Program-made: the position numbers and the translations under genes
Notes under the pieces: model-generated
Told to the model about the DNA's origin: nothing
Database searches by the model: none
What the model saw: only the letters and a program-made list of their open reading frames with translations
In this document: positions 27,492 through 36,793 of the stretch, piece by piece
How the letters are laid out: the number at the start of each line of letters is the position of its first letter
How positions within the stretch are numbered: position 1 is the stretch's first letter
Assembly (NCBI RefSeq): GCF_000763495.1
Contig: NZ_CP009576.1
Span: 1,436,001-1,500,000, forward strand
Source: Listeria ivanovii subsp. londoniensis
GTDB taxonomy: Bacteria > Bacillota > Bacilli > Lactobacillales > Listeriaceae
Direction of reading: 5' to 3'
Length of the DNA stretch: 64,000 bases

Positions 27492-29459
27492 ATGAATCGG
27501 AATGAGTATAATGATGATTCTATTCAGGTGCTTGAAGGGCTAGACGCAGTTCGGAAACGCCCAGCGATGTATATTGGCTCAACAGATGTACGCGGGCTGC
27601 ACCATTTAGTATATGAGATTGTAGATAATTCGGTCGATGAGGCCCTTGCAGGATTTGGTAAGAAAATAGTTGTCACACTTCACGATGATGGTAGTGTAAG
27701 TGTAAGTGATGAAGGGCGCGGGATGCCTGTCGGGATGCACAAAACTGGTAAATCAACTGTAGAAGTTATTTTGACAGTACTTCATGCCGGTGGTAAATTC
27801 GGGCAAGAAGGCGGTTATAAAACTAGTGGGGGACTTCATGGTGTGGGTTCATCAGTTGTAAATGCGCTTTCTGAATGGTTAGTCGTAACGATTAATCGTG
27901 AAGGGGCAACTTATGAGCAACGATTCAAAAATGGTGGGAAACCAGATGGAACACTAAAAAAAATCGGTAAGTCAAAAGCAACAGGAACAACTATTCGCTT
28001 TAAACCAGATCCAGCCATCTTCCCAACCACTTCCTATAACTATGAAACACTTTCTGAACGTTTAAGAGAGTCAGCATTTCTTCTTAAAGGCATGCTGATT
28101 CAGTTAATTGACGAACGTGTCGGTATGGCAGAGTCTTTCCATTTTGAAGAAGGGGTGAAAAACTTTGTTGAATATATTAATGAAGGCAAAGATGTTCTTC
28201 ATCCAGTAGCAAGCTTTGAAGGCGAAAATGCGACAATTGAAGTCGAAATGGCCTTCCAATTCAATGATGGCTATTCAGAAAATATTTTAAGTTTTGTAAA
28301 CAATGTCCGGACGCGTGGAGCAGGTTCTCATGAATCAGGTATGAAAGCTGCGATGACACGAATTTTTAATGACTACGCTCGTCGTGTTAACTTACTCAAA
28401 GAAAAAGAGAAAAATTTAGAAGGTAGTGATATTCGCGAAGGTTTATCCGCTGTGCTTTCTATTCGTGTACCAGAAAAAATTCTTCAATTTGAAGGTCAAA
28501 CAAAAGAAAAATTAGGGACCCAGGAAGCTCGTCAGGCGGTTGATGCTGTAGTGGCTGAACATTTAGCTTACTTTCTCGCTGAAAACCCTGAAACAAGCTC
28601 TCTTCTCGTTAAAAAGGCAGTGAAAGCCCGTGAAGCAAGAGAAGCTGCCAGAAAAGCGCGTGAAGAAACGCGGAATGGTAAGAAAAAGAAACGTTCCGAA
28701 ACACTTCTTTCTGGAAAATTGACACCAGCCCAGTCTAGAAATCCAAATAAAAACGAACTTTATCTTGTCGAAGGAGACTCGGCAGGTGGCTCAGCTAAAC
28801 AAGGACGAGACCGTCGTTTCCAAGCTATTTTGCCGCTTCGAGGAAAAGTAATTAATACGGAAAAAGCAAAACTACAAGATATTTTAAAAAATGAAGAAAT
28901 TAGCACGATTATCCATACAGTAGGCGCAGGAGTTGGCACGGAGTTTGACGTGGCAGATTGTAACTATGACAAAGTGGTTATTATGACTGATGCCGATACG
29001 GACGGAGCACATATTCAAGTGTTATTATTAACGTTTTTCTATCGTTACATGCGCCCGCTTGTTGAAGCTGGAAAAGTGTTTATTGCTTTGCCGCCACTAT
29101 ATAAAGTAAGCCGTGGTTCTGGTAAAAAAGAAGTGATTGAATACGCTTGGACAGATGAAGAATTAGACTCTGCCATTCAAAAAATTGGAAAAGGCTATAT
29201 GATTCAACGTTACAAAGGTCTTGGTGAAATGAATGCTGACCAACTTTGGGAAACAACGATGAATCCAGATACGCGTACTTTAATTCGTGTACGTGTTGAC
29301 GACACGGCTCGTGCAGAACGCCGCGTAGCAACACTGATGGGAGACAAAGTGGAACCAAGACGAAAATGGATTGAAAAGCATGTTGAGTTTTCTATGGAAG
29401 ATAACCAAAATATTTTAGAAAATGAAAACATGATGGTTGAGGAGGCGAAAGACATTTGA
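27492..29459 (+). CDS. parE: DNA topoisomerase IV subunit B
   Basis: ATPase subunit of topoisomerase IV, which decatenates daughter chromosomes. 655 residues: GHKL ATPase motifs ('RPAMYIGSTDVRGLHHLVYE', 'DEGRGMPVGMH', 'GGLHGVGSSVVNAL') and C-terminal Toprim ('EGDSAGGSAKQGRDR', 'MTDADTDGAHI', 'RYKGLGEMNADQLWETTM'). Choosing ParE over GyrB rests on the parE-parC pairing and gene order. It overlaps parC by 4 nt (TTGA). Confidence 0.96.
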   Translation: MNRNEYNDDSIQVLEGLDAVRKRPAMYIGSTDVRGLHHLVYEIVDNSVDEALAGFGKKIVVTLHDDGSVSVSDEGRGMPVGMHKTGKSTVEVILTVLHAGGKFGQEGGYKTSGGLHGVGSSVVNALSEWLVVTINREGATYEQRFKNGGKPDGTLKKIGKSKATGTTIRFKPDPAIFPTTSYNYETLSERLRESAFLLKGMLIQLIDERVGMAESFHFEEGVKNFVEYINEGKDVLHPVASFEGENATIEVEMAFQFNDGYSENILSFVNNVRTRGAGSHESGMKAAMTRIFNDYARRVNLLKEKEKNLEGSDIREGLSAVLSIRVPEKILQFEGQTKEKLGTQEARQAVDAVVAEHLAYFLAENPETSSLLVKKAVKAREAREAARKAREETRNGKKKKRSETLLSGKLTPAQSRNPNKNELYLVEGDSAGGSAKQGRDRRFQAILPLRGKVINTEKAKLQDILKNEEISTIIHTVGAGVGTEFDVADCNYDKVVIMTDADTDGAHIQVLLLTFFYRYMRPLVEAGKVFIALPPLYKVSRGSGKKEVIEYAWTDEELDSAIQKIGKGYMIQRYKGLGEMNADQLWETTMNPDTRTLIRVRVDDTARAERRVATLMGDKVEPRRKWIEKHVEFSMEDNQNILENENMMVEEAKDI

Positions 29460-31915
29460 GTAATCCAGAACAACATATCCAAGACTTAGCTCTAGAAGAA
29501 GTTATGGGCGATCGTTTTGGTAGATATAGTAAATATATTATTCAAGAACGGGCACTTCCAGATGTTCGTGATGGACTTAAACCTGTACAACGCCGGATTT
29601 TATTTGCCATGAATGTAGAAGGGAATACATCCGAAAAAGGTTTCCGTAAATCAGCTAAAACGGTCGGAAATGTCATCGGGAATTACCATCCACATGGAGA
29701 CTCCTCTGTATATGAAGCGATGGTTCGGATGAGTCAAGACTGGAAAGTACGAAATATGCTGATTGAAATGCACGGAAACAACGGTAGTGTAGATGGTGAT
29801 CCACCTGCAGCAATGCGTTATACCGAAGCGCGACTATCACCAATTTCAGCAGAACTTTTACGTGATATCGAAAAAGAAACAGTTGATTTTATTCCAAACT
29901 TTGATGATACTTCTAGTGAACCAACTGTATTACCAGCACGCTTTCCTAATCTTTTAGTGAATGGATCTACAGGTATTTCTGCTGGTTATGCGACGGACAT
30001 ACCTCCTCACAACCTAACTGAAATTATCGAAGCAGTTATTAAACGGCTTGATAAACCGCTTTCGACTACTGAAGAAATTATGAAAATTGTTAAAGGACCA
30101 GATTTCCCAACAGGCGGAATTATTCAAGGGATTGATGGTATCCGTAAAGCCTATGAAACTGGTAAAGGCCGCGTAGTTGTCAGATCCAAAACCGAAATTG
30201 AAGATATCCGTGGTGGTAGAAAACAAATTACTATTCATGAAATTCCATATGAAGTAAATAAGGCTAATTTAGTGAAACGCATGGATGAACTTCGCATTGA
30301 GAAGAAAATTGAAGGTATTTCAGAAGTACGCGATGAAACAGACCGTACTGGACTTCGAATTGCTGTCGAGCTGAAAAAAGACGCCAATGCAGAAGGTGTG
30401 CTGAATTACCTGTTTAAAAATACCGACTTACAAGTAAGCTATAATTTCAATATGGTTGCCATTCACAACAAACGTCCAGAACTAATGGGAATTATTCCAA
30501 TGTTAGATGCATATATCGAACACCAAAAAGAAATTATTACGAAGCGTTCAGAGTATGATATTAGAAAAGCACGCGCTCGTCAGCATATTTTAGAAGGATT
30601 AATTAAAGCTTTATCGATTTTGGATGAAGTTATTAAACTAATTCGTGGTTCGAAAGATAAACGAGATGCAAAGCTGAACTTGCAAACAACTTACGATTTC
30701 AGTGAAAAGCAAGCTGAAGCAATCGTTTCTTTACAACTTTATCGTTTAACCAATACCGATATTCATGAACTTCAAAGTGAAGCAAAATCACTTGCTGAAC
30801 AAATTAGCGTATTAGAAAAAATCTTAGGTGATGAAGCGGAACTTGTGGCTGTTTTAAAAGCAGAATTAAGCGAAATTAAGAAAAAATACAAGACGCCGCG
30901 CCGGACGGAAGTACAAGCAGAAATAGCAGAAATCAAAATCGATACAGAAGTGCTAGTTGCCAACGAGGATGTTATTGTATCTGTTACGAAAGAAGGTTAT
31001 GTGAAGCGTACAAGTCAACGTTCTTATGCTGCATCAAATGGTAAAGAACTGGCAATGAAAGAAGCTGATCATGCAATCTTTATTAAAAAAATGAATTCAC
31101 TTGAATCCCTTTTATTATTTACAAGTAAAGGGAACTTCATATACCGGCCAGTTCATGAGTTACCAGATATTCGCTGGAAAAACTTAGGAGATCATGTTAG
31201 CCATCTAGCAAGTGATTTATCTGCAGGTGAGGAAATTCGTTCAGTCATCGACATTCCAGCCTTTACAGAAGAACACCGATTTTTATTTGTTACGAAAAAC
31301 GGGATGACCAAGCAGTCTTTAATCACCAATTATAAGCCACAACGCTATTCGAAATCGATGATGGCTATTAAGTTAAAAGATGACGATGAACTTTTAAATG
31401 TGCATCTAATTGATGGAACAGAAGATATTTTTCTTGCAACAAAAAATGGGTATGGATTGCGATATCCGATTACCGAAATTCCAGAATCTGGTGCTAGAAC
31501 GGCTGGTGTAAAGGCAATCAACCTAAAACAAGATGATAAAGTAGTTGGTGGGATAGTTCTTTCGTCAAATGATCCAAAACATATCGTCCTTGCTACACAA
31601 CGCGGTTCCCTGAAACAAATGAAAGCAAGTGAATTTGAACCAATCTCTAGAGCAAAACGTGGCTTACTAATGTTACGAGAATTGAAGAATAATCCACATC
31701 GTTTTATTGGTATCACGCTTGCTGACAATAAAGATCACTTGTTTATTGAAACAAACACAGACCAAATTGTTGAAATTGACGTAGCTAATCTTCGTGTAAC
31801 AGATCGTTATTCTAATGGATCCTTTGTGTTAGATGAAACGATGGAAGGTGAACCAGTCTCCATTTGGCTCGATATACCAGAAATAAAAGATACAACAGAT
31901 TCTAAAGAGGAATAA
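29456..31915 (+). CDS. parC: DNA topoisomerase IV subunit A
   Basis: DNA-breaking subunit of topoisomerase IV, 819 residues. It starts with TTG overlapping the parE stop, after GGAGGCG. The quinolone-resistance-determining region reads 'GNYHPHGDSSVYEAMVRM', with Ser at both usual positions, i.e. no obvious resistance substitution. The active-site Tyr is in 'AMRYTEARLS'. The C-terminal beta-pinwheel repeats ('VTKEGYVKRTS', 'TKNGMTKQS', 'TKNGYGLRY', 'TQRGSLKQM') follow after about residue 490. Confidence 0.96.
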   Translation: MSNPEQHIQDLALEEVMGDRFGRYSKYIIQERALPDVRDGLKPVQRRILFAMNVEGNTSEKGFRKSAKTVGNVIGNYHPHGDSSVYEAMVRMSQDWKVRNMLIEMHGNNGSVDGDPPAAMRYTEARLSPISAELLRDIEKETVDFIPNFDDTSSEPTVLPARFPNLLVNGSTGISAGYATDIPPHNLTEIIEAVIKRLDKPLSTTEEIMKIVKGPDFPTGGIIQGIDGIRKAYETGKGRVVVRSKTEIEDIRGGRKQITIHEIPYEVNKANLVKRMDELRIEKKIEGISEVRDETDRTGLRIAVELKKDANAEGVLNYLFKNTDLQVSYNFNMVAIHNKRPELMGIIPMLDAYIEHQKEIITKRSEYDIRKARARQHILEGLIKALSILDEVIKLIRGSKDKRDAKLNLQTTYDFSEKQAEAIVSLQLYRLTNTDIHELQSEAKSLAEQISVLEKILGDEAELVAVLKAELSEIKKKYKTPRRTEVQAEIAEIKIDTEVLVANEDVIVSVTKEGYVKRTSQRSYAASNGKELAMKEADHAIFIKKMNSLESLLLFTSKGNFIYRPVHELPDIRWKNLGDHVSHLASDLSAGEEIRSVIDIPAFTEEHRFLFVTKNGMTKQSLITNYKPQRYSKSMMAIKLKDDDELLNVHLIDGTEDIFLATKNGYGLRYPITEIPESGARTAGVKAINLKQDDKVVGGIVLSSNDPKHIVLATQRGSLKQMKASEFEPISRAKRGLLMLRELKNNPHRFIGITLADNKDHLFIETNTDQIVEIDVANLRVTDRYSNGSFVLDETMEGEPVSIWLDIPEIKDTTDSKEE

Positions 31916-31918
31916 GAA

Positions 31919-31959
31919 AAGGATCTTTGCTTATAAAATAGGCAAAGATTCTTTTTTTT
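31919..31959 (+). terminator. parC terminator
   Basis: AAGGATCTTTGC pairs with GCAAAGATTCTTTT, followed by a T8 tract that directly abuts the luxS -10 element. Confidence 0.85.
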
Positions 31960-31967
31960 GATATAAT
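31959..31967 (+). promoter_or_regulatory. extended -10 promoter of luxS
   Basis: TGATATAAT is a perfect extended -10 element at 31959-31967, beginning at the end of the parC terminator T-tract. No good -35 box is present at 17 bp. It lies 28 nt before the luxS start. Confidence 0.6.
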
Positions 31968-31995
31968 GGCAAAGAATAAGAGGAGGGGTATTTAA

Positions 31996-32463
31996 GTGGC
32001 AGAAAAAATGAATGTAGAAAGTTTTAATTTAGATCATACAAAGGTTAAAGCACCTTTTGTTAGGTTAGCAGGAACAAAAGTAGGCGAGCGTGGTGATGAA
32101 ATTTATAAATATGATGTACGGTTTAAACAACCAAATAAAGAACATATGGAAATGCCAGCACTTCATTCGCTAGAGCATTTAATGGCAGAACTTGCTAGAA
32201 ATCACACCGATAAATTAGTAGATATTAGCCCCATGGGATGCCAAACTGGTTTTTATGTCTCCTTTATTAACCATAAGGATTATGATGAGGCGCTTGAAAT
32301 TCTAGCTACTACTTTAACTGATGTCTTAGCAGCTACCGAAGTACCAGCATGCAATGAAGTACAATGTGGTTGGGCAGCAAGTCATAGCTTAGAAGGTGCT
32401 CAGTCTTTAGCATCGGAATTTCTAGCAAAAAGAGCCGAATGGAAAAATGTATTTGGCGAATAA
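31996..32463 (+). CDS. luxS: S-ribosylhomocysteine lyase
   Basis: Cleaves S-ribosylhomocysteine to homocysteine and the AI-2 precursor DPD in the activated-methyl cycle. 155 residues with the metal site HSLEHLMAE (HxxEH) at about residues 54-62, the catalytic Cys in '[10 protein letters not shown]', and the third ligand Cys in 'CNEVQCGW'. GTG start after GAGGAGGGG. In L. monocytogenes loss of luxS affects biofilm, mainly through ribosylhomocysteine (established). Confidence 0.97.
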   Translation: MAEKMNVESFNLDHTKVKAPFVRLAGTKVGERGDEIYKYDVRFKQPNKEHMEMPALHSLEHLMAELARNHTDKLVDISPMGCQTGFYVSFINHKDYDEALEILATTLTDVLAATEVPACNEVQCGWAASHSLEGAQSLASEFLAKRAEWKNVFGE

Positions 32464-32476
32464 CTTATATAGCAGA

Positions 32477-32514
32477 AAACTCTATTTCGATTTTAAATGG
32501 ATATAGGGTTTTTT
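32477..32514 (+). terminator. luxS terminator
   Basis: AAACTCTAT (32477-32485 region) pairs with ATAGGGTTT (32503-32511), with one G-U pair, followed by a T-run. Confidence 0.65.
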
Positions 32515-32648
32515 GTTTGGAATGTCCTGAAATAGTAAACGTCACATATTTGTCAAAAAATGTTCACAAAGTAATTTTATTAAATCTGTTGCGAAATAAC
32601 GCATGAAAAGCCAACTGTTGATAACATTTATAATTTGTCAACCCTTTT

Positions 32649-32677
32649 TTGCACAAATCAGCTATGTAGTTTATTAT
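32649..32677 (+). promoter_or_regulatory. SigA-type promoter of the internalin gene
   Basis: TTGCAC (32649-32654), 17-bp spacer, TATTAT (32672-32677). It gives a leader of about 130 nt that contains two short palindromes. Confidence 0.6.
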
Positions 32678-32740
32678 ATAGATGGTTTGTTCACAATTCC
32701 TCCATTGTAGCTAATTTATGCCAGGATTATAATAACATCA

Positions 32741-32770
32741 TTAACAGTTAATAAAAAATATTAACGTTAA
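32741..32770. promoter_or_regulatory. twin TTAAC/GTTAA palindromes upstream of the internalin
   Basis: TTAACAGTTAA (32741-32751) and TTAACGTTAA (32761-32770) are perfect inverted repeats whose centres lie about 20 bp, two helical turns, apart. They look like a paired operator. The first also matches a PrfA box (TTAACAnnTGTTAA) with two mismatches, which is too weak to call. Confidence 0.45.
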
Positions 32771-32811
32771 AGAGGCAATAAATTTATACGCATAGAGAGG
32801 GATAACAACTT

Positions 32812-34692
32812 ATGACAATCAAATCAACTATAGTAAAAATTGGCGTTTGTTGCGCGATGGTGATTGTTCCTGCTACACAAACAGCGCTACCAGTTTTTGC
32901 TGCAGACCAAACGAAGCTTACAACAAGTCAAGACACAGTAAATATTCCAGACACAGCGTTTAAAACTTATTTAAATGGTTTATTAGGACAACCTAGTACA
33001 GCAAATATTACAGAAGCACAAATGAATACAATAAAAACTATTTCTTTAAATAACCTAAATATAACTGATTTAACAGGTCTTGAATATGCACACAATTTAA
33101 CCGTTCTTTCTATCAATAATATTAATGCTAATAGTTACAGCCAAATAGAGCAGTTAACAAGTTTACAAAGACTTACAATCATGGGAACGGATGTCACTTC
33201 TAATCAAATTCCCGATTTAAGTAATCTAGTTAATTTGCAAGTGCTTGACCTTTCTCACTGTAAATTAGACGATTCTATATTTACTAAAATTAATAATTTG
33301 CCAAAAGTATTGTCTATGGACCTTAGCTACAACCCCAAAATTACAAATATAATGGAACTAAAAAGTTTACCCGAGTTAAAAAGTTTAAACATTCAATTCT
33401 GCGGGGTTCACGACTATCGTGGAGTAGAAGATTTTCCTAAATTAACCACTCTATCTGCTTATGGTCAAGCGGTTGGCGGTTCGGAATTGATTACATCCAC
33501 TATCAAAAGTAGTGTATTGACTTTTGATGAAGAAAATAAAACTTTATATATACCATTTAGTATAATGACAGAACGTCCAGTAAATTTTGATGGTTATACA
33601 CCTGACTTCCTTAAATCAACTTCTAGTAGAGACACCTATTTTACAATGAATGACCAAGTAGTAGATGGAAGTCGTTTAACGATTACAAGTGAAGGGTTAA
33701 CAGTAAATGGAATCAGCAAAACTGATTTCGATAATTTAGAAAAAATGGAGTATAATGCGAGAGTGGACCTCAGTTATGGAAGCTATAATGCTCCTCCTAA
33801 CATGACAATGGGTTCATATACTATCTCTTCACCAACATATGATCATTATTTTGATATTGACCATTCATTAAATATTGTAGCTGATCAAGAAATGTCTTGT
33901 ATTGAATACCAATCTATCACAGAAGAACAGTTTTTAGCTGATATTCATGCGGAAACAGATGATGGATCAGTAGTTACAAGTGATTTTACTGAGAAAGTAG
34001 ATTTTTCTAACCCAGGGACATATACTGTTACTTTGCAATCAGAAAATAATGCAGGTCTGAAAGCGGCACCTGTTCAAGTAGAATTTATAGTTCTAGCAAA
34101 AACAGCCATTACAGCAGAGCCGGAAATCACTTACGAGATAGATGCGACTAAAGATGAAGCACAATTTTTGGATGATGTTGCAGCAAAAACAAATGATGGA
34201 ACAGTTGTAACAAGTGATTTTAAAGAAGTCGTCAATTTAGCTAAATCAGGTGAATACATCGTCACTTTACATGCAACAAATGATAAACAAAGTGCTGATC
34301 CAGTCCAAGTTACCGTGAAAATTCCAGAGATGACAACAGTTCCGGGTGTGACACCTTCACCTGATGCAACTGCAAGTGTGACACCAAAAACGGAGACAAG
34401 TACACCAAATCAATCAGCTACTCCAAGTGTTGCACCTAAGTTTGGACAAGAAGAAGTAGCAAGCGCTGACTTAGCTTCACCTGATTTAAAAGCTACAACT
34501 AAATCAAAAGCGGATATAACTAAATCAGAAAAAGTAACTTCCAAAACGATAAAAGCACAAGAAAAAGCTGAAATTAAAACAAATACAGCTAAGAAAGACT
34601 TACCTAAAACAGGTGATTCGTTACCATTACAATCTGTAACTATTGGTCTTTTACTAGTAGCAATTAGTCTATTAATTTCACGTAAAAAATAA
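32812..34692 (+). CDS. LPXTG-anchored internalin-family surface protein
   Basis: 626 residues. Signal peptide about 1-31 (cleavage after PVFA). The internalin cap and leucine-rich repeats span about residues 45-215 ('LNITDLTGLEYAHNLTVLSI', 'LVNLQVLDLSHCKL', 'LPELKSLNIQFCGV'). A beta-rich inter-repeat region follows, then two Ig-like repeats (about 365-430 and 440-505) that share the pattern 'DGSVVTSDF' / 'DGTVVTSDF' and 'YTVTL' / 'YIVTL'. A Thr/Pro/Ser/Lys-rich wall-spanning stretch precedes the sortase A signal LPKTG at 597-601, membrane segment and RKK tail. Its place between luxS and oatA is that of lmo1289 and lmo1290 (inlK) in L. monocytogenes EGD-e; which of these it matches cannot be settled by eye. 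Likely role in host or surface interaction. Confidence 0.9.
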   Translation: MTIKSTIVKIGVCCAMVIVPATQTALPVFAADQTKLTTSQDTVNIPDTAFKTYLNGLLGQPSTANITEAQMNTIKTISLNNLNITDLTGLEYAHNLTVLSINNINANSYSQIEQLTSLQRLTIMGTDVTSNQIPDLSNLVNLQVLDLSHCKLDDSIFTKINNLPKVLSMDLSYNPKITNIMELKSLPELKSLNIQFCGVHDYRGVEDFPKLTTLSAYGQAVGGSELITSTIKSSVLTFDEENKTLYIPFSIMTERPVNFDGYTPDFLKSTSSRDTYFTMNDQVVDGSRLTITSEGLTVNGISKTDFDNLEKMEYNARVDLSYGSYNAPPNMTMGSYTISSPTYDHYFDIDHSLNIVADQEMSCIEYQSITEEQFLADIHAETDDGSVVTSDFTEKVDFSNPGTYTVTLQSENNAGLKAAPVQVEFIVLAKTAITAEPEITYEIDATKDEAQFLDDVAAKTNDGTVVTSDFKEVVNLAKSGEYIVTLHATNDKQSADPVQVTVKIPEMTTVPGVTPSPDATASVTPKTETSTPNQSATPSVAPKFGQEEVASADLASPDLKATTKSKADITKSEKVTSKTIKAQEKAEIKTNTAKKDLPKTGDSLPLQSVTIGLLLVAISLLISRKK

Positions 34693-34733
34693 AAATAACA
34701 ATCCGTCCATTTAAGGGCGGATTGTTATTTTTT
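34693..34733. terminator. bidirectional terminator between internalin and oatA
   Basis: AAATAACAATCCGTCC pairs with GGGCGGATTGTTATTT, followed by T-runs in either direction. It overlaps the oatA stop codon. Confidence 0.9.
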
Positions 34734-36584
34734 CATAGCATTAGTTAGCAAGGTTACATATGCTTCAGAACCACTTTTGGTTAAATGGACGCCATCTTCG
34801 CCAAAATATTGTGGGTTATTTATAGCTTGCGAATACCAATCAACTACAGTTACATTCGATTTATCAGCTGCATTTGCAATACTCTTGTTTACTTCTGCTT
34901 CCCAACCACGAGGTACTTTTGTATTAACGAGGTAGATTGAAGCTTTATCGAATTGATTTAAAAGAGTGTCTAATTGTGATTCAGTGAATGGTCCATTGGT
35001 TCCAAGCTCAAGGATAACCGCACTTCCAGAAGCATTATACTTTTTATAACCAGTAGCTGTGGTTATTGCATCTCTTAATTGCCGACCAACAAGACCGTCA
35101 ATCGTAATATTTGGCACCGCTTCTTTTAGATATGGCTCGATGTCAATCATTAAAGAATCGCCAATTGCGAGAGTTTGGGTATAAGGAATAGTCCCGTTCG
35201 AAGCAATTGGTTTACTTTTCCCAGTAGGTGTTTTTTCAGGTGGTTTTGCTGTTTCTGTATTCTTTTTAGTTTTTTTATCATCCGTCGCTTTTTTAGATGG
35301 CGACTTCTTGCTGTCGGATGAAGATGTTTTTATGGAAGTCGTTTGTTTCTCAGCATTTGTATTAACAGGTAAAATATTAGTCATTCCAAGAGCGAATAGA
35401 GCTAGTATAGTTACGAGTCCAGTAATTCCAAGCCATTTTCCAACAGGCTTATTTTTCCAAACAAAATAGTTTTTGTCTTTGAAACTCTTGAAATAATTGA
35501 TAAAACCATTTTTTCGAATAGGCGTTTCAATAAATCGGAAGGAAAGCTCGGCAATAATAAAGGTGGCAGCAACTTGTAAAATCGCTCGCCAGATATTAGG
35601 TTGGCCAACTTCAAAGACAGGAGTCGTTAATGTAATAATAGGATAATGCCATAAATAGATTCCATAAGAACGAGTTCCAATCCATCTTAGCGGTTTAAAA
35701 CTAAAAACTTTACTTAAGTAAGATGCTGGATGTGAGATAGTGGCAATCATAGTTACGCCGATAATGGCTACAAACAGTAATCCACCACGGTATAAGAATG
35801 GTTGATATTCACTCACGAATGCTGTAAATACAAAGAAAAGTAAAATGCTGAGAGTTCCAACAATATTTAAAACTGCTTTACTTCTTTTTGGAACAACAGG
35901 GCTTAGCCGATTAAAAGGCCAAACAAAGGCAAGGGCGCATCCTGCTAGTAAATCAAATGCGCGAGTATCCGTTCCATAATAAACACGACTTGGATCAGTT
36001 CCTGGATCATACAGAACAGTCATCCAAATAGCAGAAAGAAGTCCAAGACCGATAACGATTTTTAAAAGTAATTTTGGATTTTTTACCCACCGTAAAAATA
36101 CAAGTAAAAAAGCTGGCCAAATTAAATAGAATTGCTCTTCAATTGCGAGTGACCATAAATTTTTAAGTGGTGAAGGAAGCCCGAACGAATCGAAATAGGA
36201 AACGTCGTGGAAGATAAACCACCAATTACTTACATAGAAGAAAGAGGCGATAGCGTCACCACGTAGATTTTTTAAAATTTCAGGGTGGAATAAAACCGAA
36301 TAGATGACAACAACGACAATCATTATATATACAGCTGGAATAAGGCGCCTAAAACGTCTCAACCAAAATTGTTTTAATTGAAGGGTTTGTGTTTTTTCCC
36401 ATTGTGTTAATAAAATATTGGTAATTAAGTAGCCCGATAATACGAAAAATATGTCGACTCCAATGAATCCACCTTTTGCCCAACTGAAATTTAGATGATA
36501 GGCAATGACTGCAATAACAGCGAGCGCTCGAAGTCCGTCAATACTCGGAACATATTTTCTATTGTAGCGAGTAGTTCTTTTCAA
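34725..36584 (-). CDS. oatA: peptidoglycan O-acetyltransferase OatA
   Basis: Adds O-acetyl groups to muramic acid, giving lysozyme resistance. 619 residues: an N-terminal acyltransferase-3 membrane domain with about 11 spans ('YVPSIDGLRALAVIAVIAYH', 'WSLAIEEQFYLIWP', 'GTRSYGIYLWHYP'). A Ser/Thr/Lys-rich linker (about 415-460) leads to an extracellular SGNH esterase domain with Ser477 in GDSL and the Asp597-x-x-His600 pair in DGVH. In L. monocytogenes oatA contributes to immune evasion (established). Convergent with the internalin, divergent from the phosphodiesterase. Confidence 0.95.
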   Translation of the reverse strand: MKRTTRYNRKYVPSIDGLRALAVIAVIAYHLNFSWAKGGFIGVDIFFVLSGYLITNILLTQWEKTQTLQLKQFWLRRFRRLIPAVYIMIVVVVIYSVLFHPEILKNLRGDAIASFFYVSNWWFIFHDVSYFDSFGLPSPLKNLWSLAIEEQFYLIWPAFLLVFLRWVKNPKLLLKIVIGLGLLSAIWMTVLYDPGTDPSRVYYGTDTRAFDLLAGCALAFVWPFNRLSPVVPKRSKAVLNIVGTLSILLFFVFTAFVSEYQPFLYRGGLLFVAIIGVTMIATISHPASYLSKVFSFKPLRWIGTRSYGIYLWHYPIITLTTPVFEVGQPNIWRAILQVAATFIIAELSFRFIETPIRKNGFINYFKSFKDKNYFVWKNKPVGKWLGITGLVTILALFALGMTNILPVNTNAEKQTTSIKTSSSDSKKSPSKKATDDKKTKKNTETAKPPEKTPTGKSKPIASNGTIPYTQTLAIGDSLMIDIEPYLKEAVPNITIDGLVGRQLRDAITTATGYKKYNASGSAVILELGTNGPFTESQLDTLLNQFDKASIYLVNTKVPRGWEAEVNKSIANAADKSNVTVVDWYSQAINNPQYFGEDGVHLTKSGSEAYVTLLTNAMKK

Positions 36585-36732
36585 AATAACATCTCCTAAA
36601 TGTAATAAATGATTCTATGTGCAACCTTAGACAGAGATAAGAAAGCCTTCTGTTTCAAGCTCCATACTATAATAACACAGATAAATCAAGAAGTAAGTTA
36701 AAAAGACAGTTTTATTTATTGATTTTAATAAT

Positions 36733-36762
36733 TTGAGTATATTGACTTATTTTTGTTATAGT
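36733..36762 (+). promoter_or_regulatory. putative promoter of the glycerophosphodiesterase gene
   Basis: TTGAGT (36733-36738), 18-bp spacer, TATAGT (36757-36762), 31 nt before the start codon. Confidence 0.45.
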
Positions 36763-36793
36763 AAAAATAAACTAAAAGTTTGGAGGGAGTATT

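Noticed and set aside
32741-32754. PrfA box (TTAACAGTTAATAA)
   Set aside because: Two mismatches in the conserved right half and a position downstream of the predicted promoter rather than at -41; recorded only as part of the twin palindromes.
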